A stretch of DNA of 64,000 nucleotides from Hyalangium gracile. GTDB lineage: Bacteria > Myxococcota > Myxococcia > Myxococcales > Myxococcaceae. Positions 56,914 to 64,000 of the stretch are shown piece after piece (position 1 is the first letter of the stretch; every line of letters starts with the position of its first letter). Both the position numbers and the translations under genes were made by a program. The stretch is taken from NCBI RefSeq assembly GCF_020103725.1, contig NZ_JAHXBG010000016.1, forward strand, positions 1 through 64,000, written 5' to 3'. Below the pieces are notes generated by a model. That model worked only from the letters and a program-made list of their open reading frames with translations, was not told where the DNA came from and searched no databases.

Positions 56914-57118
56914 TTGCCTCTTCCGGCTTCGGCTCTGCCCCCGCTCGAGGAAACTACCAGCAGGACTGGCCGGCGGCGCGCGGCGTGCGACTCACAGTGT
57001 ACCCACAGACAGGCCACAGGTACGAGCTTCTGACCCATTCAGCTTCGAATATGGCGAGGCACGGACGAAGAATGGCGGAGGAGCTGTTCCGGATGATTGG
57101 CTTCTGAAAGGCGATCCG

Positions 57119-57543
57119 ATGTGGCTCACCAACGTCATCCTGGAAGGCAAGGTCATCGAGAATGAGCGCCTGGAGCTCAAGGACAAGGACGCCCTCTATC
57201 ATCTCGGCCCCAACCTGACCCTCAATGGCTGTACCCTCGTCCTCCAGGTACCGGCCAAGCGGCTCCTTCTCCCCGGACCGCGCCTCGTCAACTGTACAGT
57301 CGAGACGAAGCGGGAGTTGACCCGCAGTGGCCGTGCTTCACGCTGCTCAACCCGTATCAGCGGCGGCAAGAGCTTGCCGCCTTCGCGTGGCCAGGGGATG
57401 TCCGCATCGCAATGGACTTCTCGCGAGGCCCGGAGTCCACGGTGGCCGTGACCTACCTGGCCACAAGCCTCGCCAGGCAGTTCGACACGACCACGGATGC
57501 CATCAAGTCTGCCCTCGAGAAGCTCGGCGACGTGATCTCCTGA
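57119..57543 (+). pseudogene. Decayed gene: N- and C-terminal parts in different frames
   Basis: Frame 2 from ATG 57119 encodes a plausible start (MWLTNVILEGKVIENERLEL, then GPNLTLNGCTLVLQVPAKRL) up to about 57320. Frame 1 then carries a plausible end (WPCFTLLNPYQRRQELAAF, then ARQFDTTTDAIKSALEK) to the TGA at 57541. My recollection of a myxobacterial family containing both ends has about 200 or more residues with a middle section lacking here. The simplest reading is an internal deletion of a few hundred bp with a frameshift at the junction. Function unknown. Confidence 0.5.
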
Positions 57544-57555
57544 GCTCGAAAGCAT

Positions 57556-57602
57556 CGACGCACACCCGGGCCAGCCGTGGCTGGAATCCCAGGTGTGCGT
57601 CG
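57556..57602. terminator. Strong bidirectional hairpin between convergent genes
   Basis: CGACGCACACC (57556-57566) and GGTGTGCGTCG (57592-57602) pair perfectly over 11 bp around a loop that itself contains CCAGCC/GGCTGG. It lies between the decayed gene (plus) and the Met-rich gene (minus). No T-run is present. Confidence 0.6.
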
Positions 57603-57681
57603 GTCAACCGCTCAGCCCGTCTTCTGGTGCGCCTGCTGCCCCCGGCCTGGCGAGCGGCAGGCTCCGTCATGGCCCCCTGGC

Positions 57682-59130
57682 TCAGAAGAAGCTGGCGATA
57701 TCCTTCACCGGCTGCGGAGCAGCCTCGGTCTGGCTCAGCGCGCCCGTGTAGGCCCCGAACAGCAGGGAGGCAGGGTTGACGCGGCCCTTCGTGAAGGCCC
57801 CGACGACGCCCTCTGCGGCTCCCTTCCAGGTATTGAGCACCCCTTCCGCGGCGCCCTTGAAGACGCCCCCGACGCCACCCTCCGAGTTACCGATGCCCGT
57901 CAGGACATTGCTGACGCCCGGGAGGAACCACAGGTGCTTGCCCGCCTCGCCGGCGAACCACTGGAAGTTGTCCTTGTTGCTCCCGTCCGCCTTGACGTGG
58001 GTGTCATTCGTGGTGGGCAGCTGGTGCTCGCCCAGGAAGGAGTACCCCTGCTCGGCGAAGTCCTTGACCATGCCGGCCTCGGTGCCGTGCCGGGCATCGC
58101 CATCCTTGGTCAGGCCCTCGATGTTGCCGTCGCCCGTGCCGTTCTGGACCTTGTTCGACCGGTCCCCGCCATCGGCGGACTTGGCGCTGTCGATGAACTC
58201 CAGCACCTTGGCCAGCCGGTAGACGGCGTCGGGGTTCTGCTTCGCGTCCTTGATGTCGAGCTTGGGGTCGACGCCCGTCTGCTTACACAGGTCGTTCCAC
58301 TTGATGTCCTTCTGGCGACCCAGCTTGGCCAGCACGGGGGTGTCCTCGACGATCTCCTTCGCCGACCGGGTGTCCCCTTCCGGCCGCTTGTCGTCGGCGC
58401 TCGGGACGAGAGACTTCTTGGGCTCGGCCTTGGCAGCGGGCTCGGCCTCGACCTGCTGCTCCTCCACCGGGGCGCCCTGAAGCTCAGGGGGCACGCCCAT
58501 CATGGCCGGGTCCATCATCGGCGGGCCCATCATCGGCGGGCCCATCATGGCCGGGGGCATCATCGACGGGCCCATCATCGGGGGCATCATCGGCGGGCCC
58601 ATCATGGCTGGGGGCATCATCGGCGGCATCATCGGGGGACCCATGAAGCCCGGGGGCATGCCGCCGCCCATCATGGCCGGCGGCATCATCGGCGGCATCA
58701 TCGGCGGGCCCATCATCGGGGGCATCATCGGCGGGCCCATCATGGCCGGGGGCATGGCGCCGCCCATCATGGCCGGGGGCATCATCGGGGCCATCATGCC
58801 CATGGCGCCGGGCAGCATGCCGGCGACCTGGGCACCCGCGCCGGCAATTCCCGCCGCGCCACTGGCCACTCCGCCCACGACGTCACCCACGGCCGACAGC
58901 CCGCCGCCGAGCACGTCGCCCAGGCCGCCGAGGCCCTTCGGCTTGAGCTTGTCCAGCCCGCTGCCAGGCTTGAAGTTGTCGAAGCTGGCGCCGGGCTTCT
59001 TGCCGGGAACGTTGCCGTTGATGTCCGGGCGAGGCGAGGGGGTGGGCTTGGTGTCCGGCTTGCCGCTCGGCTTGCCGCTGGGCTTGCTGCTGGGGAGCGA
59101 GAGCTTGGGGATTCCTTTGCCGAGGCGCAT
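57682..59130 (-). CDS. Methionine-rich repeat protein of unknown function
   Basis: The 482-residue product has a Lys/Pro/Ser-rich N terminus (about 10-66, no signal peptide), a Gly/Val/Ala-rich helical stretch (67-104), then a Met/Pro/Gly tract at 105-211 with 43 Met in 107 residues, made of PPMMPPMM, GPPMMP and PPAMMG units. An acidic linker and a 230-residue C-terminal domain follow (AVYRLAKVLEFIDSAKSAD, GEAGKHLWFLPGVSN) with three alike segments GGVFKGAAEGVL, TWKGAAEGVVG and GNSEGGVGG. I recognise no family. Met-rich runs can bind Cu(I) or make a flexible surface; neither is shown. It is flanked by decayed genes and by a TetR/SDR pair. Confidence 0.65.
   Translation of the reverse strand: MRLGKGIPKLSLPSSKPSGKPSGKPDTKPTPSPRPDINGNVPGKKPGASFDNFKPGSGLDKLKPKGLGGLGDVLGGGLSAVGDVVGGVASGAAGIAGAGAQVAGMLPGAMGMMAPMMPPAMMGGAMPPAMMGPPMMPPMMGPPMMPPMMPPAMMGGGMPPGFMGPPMMPPMMPPAMMGPPMMPPMMGPSMMPPAMMGPPMMGPPMMDPAMMGVPPELQGAPVEEQQVEAEPAAKAEPKKSLVPSADDKRPEGDTRSAKEIVEDTPVLAKLGRQKDIKWNDLCKQTGVDPKLDIKDAKQNPDAVYRLAKVLEFIDSAKSADGGDRSNKVQNGTGDGNIEGLTKDGDARHGTEAGMVKDFAEQGYSFLGEHQLPTTNDTHVKADGSNKDNFQWFAGEAGKHLWFLPGVSNVLTGIGNSEGGVGGVFKGAAEGVLNTWKGAAEGVVGAFTKGRVNPASLLFGAYTGALSQTEAAPQPVKDIASFF
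58498..58818 (-). repeat. In-frame repeat array coding for the Met/Pro/Gly tract
   Basis: On the plus strand the array repeats units such as ATCATCGGCGGGCCCATC and ATGGCCGGGGGCATC, giving residues 105-211 of the Met-rich protein. The units are multiples of three, and arrays of this kind tend to vary in length between strains. Confidence 0.8.
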
Positions 59131-59411
59131 GGACGTGACTCCTGGGGAAGACGAGGGGGGCGGGTGGTCGAGGGGGCTGCCTTTGACGGGAAGACCTCAC
59201 TGCAGCGCGCGTGCCATGGCGGGAGGCCTCGGAACCGGACGTGTTTCCGGGGACTTACGCGCAGCCAGGCGCACACGCGGAGCCGGCTGTCACCAGCGGT
59301 GGCCCGGCGCGCAGGGTGAATCCACTCACCAGGGCGATGACGGTTGTCACCAGGGGCGGAGTGCTGGCGTTGGAACCACGGACGGATCAACGAGGCAACG
59401 CCGGGAGCCCG

Positions 59412-60044
59412 CTAGGGGGAGGCCCGGCGGCCGCGTCGCGTCGCTTTCGTTGGAGGGAGGCTCGAAGGCGCCGCGCCCGTTCCAGCCGTGACGAGTCGGA
59501 GCTCCGCGAGCACCGCGCGGACGTGATGCGAGAGGTCGCCGTGCTCCCCGGTGTCCTCGACCCAGCGCTCGAACGCGTTCTTGAAGATGGCGATCCCCGC
59601 CTCGGCGATGAGGCTGGCGGCTGGCCTGGCGACGCCACGAGCTCGCAGACTGTCGGCAATCGCCGATGCGAGCGATGAGAGCTTGATCAGCTCTCGTTCT
59701 CGAAGCTCGGCGTGCTCCGCGATGAGGGCCTGTCGCTTGCGCGCGTACGCGCGGCGCTCCTCGAACCCGGGCGTCGTGGCTTCGAGAGCGGTGGCGACGG
59801 TGTCGAGCGGCGCCATCGCCGGTGGAGCACTCTGGATGGCATCGACGATGAGCTTCTCGAGCTCCTTCGAGCCAGAGAACAGAACCTCGCGCTTGTCGTT
59901 GAAGTAGCGGAAGAAGGTCCGCTCGGTGAGCCCGGCGCGCGCGGCGATCTCTTCCACCGTGGTGCGGTCGTACCCGCGCTCCTGGAAGAGCTCCATCGCG
60001 GCGTGCCGCAGCCGTTCTTGCGCGTTGGGTTCCCAGCGGCCCAT
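59412..60044 (-). CDS. TetR family transcriptional repressor
   Basis: ATG 60044 (MGRWEPNAQERLRHAAMELF) is a typical TetR start. The frame also opens at 60092, inside the operator region. The HTH is at about 20-50: GYDRTTVEEIAARAGL and TERTFFRYFNDK. The rest is a helical ligand-binding domain of about 150 residues with an Arg-rich tail. It is divergent from the SDR-type reductase and three half-sites of its likely operator lie between them, so it probably represses both itself and that gene. The inducer is unknown. Confidence 0.92.
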   Translation of the reverse strand: MGRWEPNAQERLRHAAMELFQERGYDRTTVEEIAARAGLTERTFFRYFNDKREVLFSGSKELEKLIVDAIQSAPPAMAPLDTVATALEATTPGFEERRAYARKRQALIAEHAELRERELIKLSSLASAIADSLRARGVARPAASLIAEAGIAIFKNAFERWVEDTGEHGDLSHHVRAVLAELRLVTAGTGAAPSSLPPTKATRRGRRASP

Positions 60045-60085
60045 GCGCCCCAGTGTAACCGATTCCAGAAAGTTGATTGCAGGAA

Positions 60086-60126
60086 CTGACATCAGTTGTT
60101 AGATGTGATGTCAGCTTCTGACATCA
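60086..60126. promoter_or_regulatory. Three CTGACATCA half-sites between tetR and SDR genes
   Basis: CTGACATCA occurs at 60086-60094 and 60118-60126, and its reverse complement TGATGTCAG at 60106-60114. The first two halves form an inverted repeat with an 11-bp spacer, and the third repeats the first. This is the likely TetR binding region. Confidence 0.7.
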
Positions 60127-60136
60127 GGAGATTTCC

Positions 60137-61054
60137 ATGCGTGTCTTCGTCACCGGTGCGTCCGGTCACATCGGTTCCGCTGTCATTCCCGAGTTGCTCT
60201 CCGCGGGGCACAAGGTCGTCGGTCTCGCCCGGTCCGACGCTTCGGCCGCCGCATTGGCGTCCGCCGGCGTCGAAGTGCGGCGCGGCAGCCTCGACGACCT
60301 CGCGGTTCTCCAAGAGGCCGCTGCCGCCGCGGACGGCGTCATCCACCTGGCGTTCAAGCACGATGTGGCCTTCACCGGCGACTACGCGGCCGCCGCGACC
60401 GCCGACCTCCGCGCTGTCGAGGCCATCGGCTCGGCGCTCGAGGGCTCCGGCAAACCGTTCGTGAATACGGCGGGCACGTTCTCGCTCGCGCATGCCGTGC
60501 GTGGTCGCGCCAGCACCGAGGAGGACGACGGCGGTGGGCCGCGCATTGCTTCGGAGAACGCCACGATCGCGCTCGGCAAGCGCGGCGTCCGGGCCTCGGT
60601 CATCCGCCTCGCGCCGACGGTGCACAGTGCGCTGGACCACCAGGGCTTCGTCCCGTCTCTCGTCGCGATGGCGCGGAGGAATGGTTTCGCCGCGTACGTG
60701 GGGGATGGGGCCAACCGCTGGCCCGCGCTGCACACGCTCGACGCGGCGCGCCTGTACCGACTGGCGTTGGAGGCAGCGCCGGCGGGCTCGCGGCTGCATG
60801 GGGTCGCGGACGAGGGGGTCCCCTTCCGGGAGATCGCTGAAGCCATCGGTCGCGGCCTCGGGCTGCGGGCCGTCAGCATCCCGGCCGAGGAGGCCGGCAA
60901 GTACCTCGGCTTCCTCGCCGCGTTCGCGCAGTTCGACAACCCCACGTCCAGTGCGCGCACGCGGGAGCTCCTTCGCTGGCAGCCGACGCACCCGGGGCTG
61001 CTCGCCGACCTGGCCGAACGGCACTACTTCGAGCCGTCACCGAAGGCTCCGTGA
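60137..61054 (+). CDS. NAD(P)-dependent SDR-type epimerase/reductase
   Basis: The N terminus MRVFVTGASGHIGSAVIPEL is the extended or atypical SDR Rossmann signature (GASGHIG, NAD(P)-binding). Further family marks are GVIHLAFKHD and NTAGTFSLAH; the usual YxxxK pair is not obvious. Its 305 residues fit the NAD-dependent epimerase or atypical SDR group whose reactions vary, so no substrate can be named. A CAGGAG ribosome site precedes ATG 60137. It is divergent from, and probably controlled by, the adjacent TetR protein, an arrangement typical of small detoxification or metabolite-modifying modules. Confidence 0.9.
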   Translation: MRVFVTGASGHIGSAVIPELLSAGHKVVGLARSDASAAALASAGVEVRRGSLDDLAVLQEAAAAADGVIHLAFKHDVAFTGDYAAAATADLRAVEAIGSALEGSGKPFVNTAGTFSLAHAVRGRASTEEDDGGGPRIASENATIALGKRGVRASVIRLAPTVHSALDHQGFVPSLVAMARRNGFAAYVGDGANRWPALHTLDAARLYRLALEAAPAGSRLHGVADEGVPFREIAEAIGRGLGLRAVSIPAEEAGKYLGFLAAFAQFDNPTSSARTRELLRWQPTHPGLLADLAERHYFEPSPKAP

Positions 61055-61224
61055 GCGCGGCCCACGAGCTCGAGCTCCTTGCCCGCCCTACTCCCTTGCG
61101 GCGTTCGCCGGGCCGTGGCCCGAGCACGCGCCGGCAGCTGGCTTTCAGAATTGATGACACTTTCCGCCCAAGCTCATGAGGGCCACGGGAGGAGTGTGTC
61201 GATGCTGGTGCTCATGATGGGGCA

Positions 61225-62666
61225 GTGCTGGCCGCCACTCCCCTCATGCCCCAAGAGCTGGAGCAGCAGGCCGCGCGGGTCGTGCAGACAGACACAGGTG
61301 GTGCGGGGTGGACAGAAGCAACCGGAGTTGGATGCGCTGCTCACCCAGGCGGCGAGACGGCTGGCGCGCGAGGCGCTGAAAGCGTCAGTGACCAGCGCGC
61401 CAGACCCGCGAGCGGCCACGGTGGCGGTGAGCTGGGAGGACGGCGCGGACCTGGTGACGACCACGGCGGCGGTGCGGGCGACAGCGCCCGAGCATGCCCT
61501 CGAGCTGCTGTAGGAGAAGAAGGCCGCGCTCGGCGGAGCGGCCTCACTGCTGGGGGTGGGCGTGGCCGTGGAAGGCACGCAGGTGGCGCTCGCGGTGCTG
61601 AAGCCTTCGCGAGAGCCGTTCAGGCCCCAGGCACTGGAGACATCCTCTGCGGCGAGCTGCTAGCCCCGCTGACGCACCCGAGCGTTCAGGTCGTCCGTCC
61701 GTCCGGCGCGGTGGAGTCGGTGCGGCTGGTGAGGCAGGCGGGGCGCTCCTTCTGTGCAGGGCTGGAGCTGCCCGCAGAGGGGGTCCACACAGTGGTGGTG
61801 AGCGCCGGCAAGGACGCGGCGCTGACGGTCGCGGGCGTGTTCCAGGTGCGCGTGGGGCCGGAGGCGCCAGCACCGTCCGAGCCTTCCACGGTAGAGGGAG
61901 CGCGGAACGAGGTCCTGTTGCGCATCAACGCCCTGCGCAAGGGCCAGGGCCTGACCGGGGTGAAGCGAGACGGGCTGCTGGAGCGGGTGGCCCAGGCCTA
62001 TGCCGACCGCATGGCGCGTGAGGGCTTCTACGGCCCGCAGGCGCCGGATGGCACCACGCTGCGCGAGCGCCTGCTGGAGGGTGTCTCGGTGAGCTCTTCG
62101 GTGGCCGAGAACCTGGGGTGGGGCTCCGGGCCGCTCGCGGCGCACTTCGGCATCGAGCTGCTCTCCGAGTCGCGCCGAAACCTGCTCTCGCCGAAGCTGC
62201 GCCTGGTGGGCATCGGCCTGGCCTGGAAGCCTTCGAAGGAGGGGGGGCGCGAGGCGCTCGTCGTCGAGGTGATGGCGAGCGATTCACCCGTGCATCTCCA
62301 GGCTGGCAGCCCGGGCGAGGAGGCCTACCAGACGGTGGCGCGGCTGCGCGCGCTGCCGCGCGAGGCGAAGCGCCCTGCCCTCGTGCGCAGCCCGGTGCTG
62401 GTGTCCCTGGCGGCAGAGGTGGCCCGAAGCAATCACGCGCCTGGCGAGGTGGTCCACACCGCCCTGTACGAGCGAGCGATGAAGGTGCTCCCGGAGGCGC
62501 GCACGGTGGCCATCGAGCTCTACGAGGTGGCGGATGTGCTGAACCTGCCACGCGCCGCGGCGCAGGCGGACGCACCACCTCGCACGTGGGCGCGGCAGTG
62601 GTGCGCACCGAGGCTGGCAAGGGGGCGCCCACGTAACGGGTGGCCCTCGTCTACGCCGCCGGACCA
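61225..62666 (+). pseudogene. CAP (SCP/PR1)-domain protein, frameshifted pseudogene
   Basis: A CAP domain is readable in frame 1 at about 61900-62290 (NEVLLRINALRKGQGL, VAENLGWGSG, VVEVMASDSPVHLQ). Parts that belong to the same product lie in other frames. The start (QELEQQAARVV) is in frame 1, a following stretch (QKQPELDALLTQAARRLARE) is in frame 2 and is stopped by TAG at 61511-61513, and reading resumes in frame 2. It returns to frame 1 before 61663 and moves to frame 3 near 62570 (VGAAVVRTEAGKG), ended by TAA at 62634-62636. At least three frameshifts and two stops mean no functional protein. The intact family is a secreted protein. Confidence 0.7.
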
Positions 62667-62865
62667 ACACCATATCGCGGATTGCCGCTCGACATGGTTT
62701 CATCAGTGGATACAACTGGATTGTTCAAGAAGAGGCACAGCCCGTCCCACAGTTTGAGCATGTGCTCAAGGGCCTTGCGAAACGCGCTGCCAGGGTCGGC
62801 TCGCTAGGCGATCGCCCACTGACAGATGCGCTCGACCAAGGGGGCCGACTGTCGTCGGACAGATA

Positions 62866-62950
62866 CCTTCGATGAGCAGGCAGCAAGCGGTGACGTCCAG
62901 GACGTAGAGGTCATCGGCCGCAGTGGCACGGTAGCGAGCGACGGCGAGGG
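62866..62950 (-). pseudogene. Short remnant of a Ser/Thr kinase gene
   Basis: Translating the minus strand gives RYRATAADDLYVLDVTACC, matching RYRATAADDLYALGVTVCY of the kinase at 55462-56913, with DNA identity high over about 85 bp. No other kinase motif is in reach, so only this fragment survives. Elsewhere in 62667-63182 I see no gene. Confidence 0.6.
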
Positions 62951-63182
62951 CGAATCCCGGATTCCCGCCACCACCACTTGCACGCCATGCTTACGGTTGA
63001 TTAGCAACTTCCTCCATTCGTGCTGCACGTATGTCGCACGCGAGCGCCAGTGGCAAGGTCGTGTCAGCCAATCCGCCCCCTCCCGGCCGATGCCCGCCCA
63101 CTTGCGGGCACGACGCAGCGGTCACTCCAGCTTGCCCGTCGCAAGCGGCTGCCGCAGGCCCGACAAGGGCCACTACCAAAGA

Positions 63183-64000
63183 TTACCGCTCATCAAGCTT
63201 CTCTAGTTCGGCCTTTTTCCGCTCATCTTCCCGCTCACGAACTTCATTCCGTCGAAGGCGGGCAGCAAGCATCGCCGCCCAAGATCTAAATTGCTTCGGA
63301 AAGGTTTGTTCAGAAGCCCATCCCTCAAGCGCATGCGCCTGCTTGGCATAATGCTCAGAGACAGGACCCCAAAAAGTACCCGAGAGGAACTCAGCACTGA
63401 AAGCAGAAGCAAATGTGCTCGACGCGCCAAATCGCTCGAACATTGCCAATACCATGGGCAATGGAGCAGTAGGAACTATCATAGCCAGCACAGCTTGAGC
63501 TGGCTTGCCCTTATTCTGTGCCCACTCAAGGACAGCATCGACACCAAGTGCTTCGACTACCTCGGGCCCCAACAGCCTGACAACTCTCGGGTTGTACTCT
63601 TCTCCCACAACAGCATGCCCAAGACTTCTCATTGCCAGTTTCGAACCTACAGCAACAATGCACTCCTTGAAGACTTCAACAGCTTCATCATCAAACGCAA
63701 TCCAATCATGCTTGTTTACGTTATCAAGCAGCATTGCCCCGATTTCAAAGGCACGTTTGGGCAGCGCGGCTCTCGCAACCTTGGCCCATTGGTGCGAACT
63801 GTGCCGCGGAACTCCCAGTCCTCTCTCAGTAAGTTCAAGCAGCAAATCACTATCCAACGACACCTTGCCATGAATAGCCATGCGTGCCGCATCAAGCGCA
63901 ACTTCAACGCCCTCTGAACTATGCTCCAAGAGTGCACGCATAAGGACAGTCAAACCAACCTTATCAACGCGCGACGTCCATCCACCCAATTGAATTCCTG
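63183..64000 (-). CDS. C-terminal part of a large lower-GC protein, cut by the window edge
   Basis: The frame is open from the right edge (no stop up to 64000) to TGA at 63183, giving at least 271 residues. The product is all-helical with HEAT-like hairpins (AVVGEEYNPRVVRLLGPEV, ALGVDAVLEWAQNKGKPA) and a final unit FLSGTFWGPVSEHY, WASEQTFPKQFRSWAAML and a charged tail EREDERKKAELEKLDER. The last pattern recalls C-terminal ends of large multi-domain NTPase/HEAT proteins found in defence islands, but I cannot name a family. DNA is clearly AT-richer and less codon-biased than the rest of the window, suggesting transfer. The start lies outside the window. Confidence 0.6.
   Translation of the reverse strand, partial: GIQLGGWTSRVDKVGLTVLMRALLEHSSEGVEVALDAARMAIHGKVSLDSDLLLELTERGLGVPRHSSHQWAKVARAALPKRAFEIGAMLLDNVNKHDWIAFDDEAVEVFKECIVAVGSKLAMRSLGHAVVGEEYNPRVVRLLGPEVVEALGVDAVLEWAQNKGKPAQAVLAMIVPTAPLPMVLAMFERFGASSTFASAFSAEFLSGTFWGPVSEHYAKQAHALEGWASEQTFPKQFRSWAAMLAARLRRNEVREREDERKKAELEKLDER

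Noticed and set aside
58502-59491. A plus-strand frame with GGIIGGPIM repeats
   Set aside because: It is the antisense of the Met/Pro/Gly repeat array. The minus-strand frame has flanking non-repeat domains and a proper start.

Overview
The window is a high-GC chromosomal segment of a Deltaproteobacterium, almost certainly a myxobacterium of the Cystobacterineae type (Archangium, Cystobacter, Hyalangium or Stigmatella relatives). The diagnosis rests on the gliding-motility cluster (gltD to gltJ in one run), a Myxococcales-type sigma factor next to a Ser/Thr kinase, a second membrane Ser/Thr kinase, several lipoproteins, and a TPR-rich gene content. No rRNA or CRISPR array is present. One tRNA was found.

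Layout. Positions 1-1374 are mobile-element debris beside a tRNA-Leu(UAA): the tail of a probable transposase, the C-terminal third of a tyrosine recombinase, and the 5' RNA part of a group II intron cut off near its maturase start. Positions 1475-7587 hold ffh, a two-domain Ig-like lipoprotein with a low-GC tail, a divergent RelA/SpoT-fold protein, a MORN-repeat secreted protein and a Cys-rich lipoprotein, several closed by clear hairpin terminators. Positions 7798-32531 (minus strand) are the Glt G2 cluster of the Agl-Glt gliding machine, transcribed gltD, gltE, gltF, gltG, gltH, an RGG/charged-repeat protein, the 4090-residue TPR giant gltI, then gltJ. A strong terminator hairpin splits it between gltG and gltH.

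Positions 32812-37490 (plus strand) carry a conserved hypothetical, a DnaC-like ATPase with an N-terminal Zn-binding region, cutA, a CheB-like methylesterase whose phospho-acceptor Asp is Glu, a TerC membrane protein and a small lipoprotein. Positions 37695-41540 are a sigma factor plus a kinase that carries an anti-sigma-type Zn motif at its N terminus. Positions 42845-46813 are a tightly overlapping four-gene operon of TadE/TadG-like pseudopilins, a candidate Tad/Kil-type contact apparatus. Then follow a GlnRS-YqeY fusion, a divergent WYL regulator and archaeal-type family-B polymerase with a dyad between them, and an erythromycin-esterase-like lipoprotein.

From about 55 kb on the region becomes accessory: a second Ser/Thr kinase, two decayed genes, a protein with a 40% Met tract, a TetR/SDR divergent pair with three operator half-sites, a multiply frameshifted CAP-domain pseudogene, an 85-bp kinase remnant, and a lower-GC gene running off the right edge.

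Functions were assigned from motifs visible in the translations and recalled family knowledge; no database search was run. Start sites were moved downstream from the longest reading frame where a ribosome binding site, signal peptide or family N terminus argued for it.
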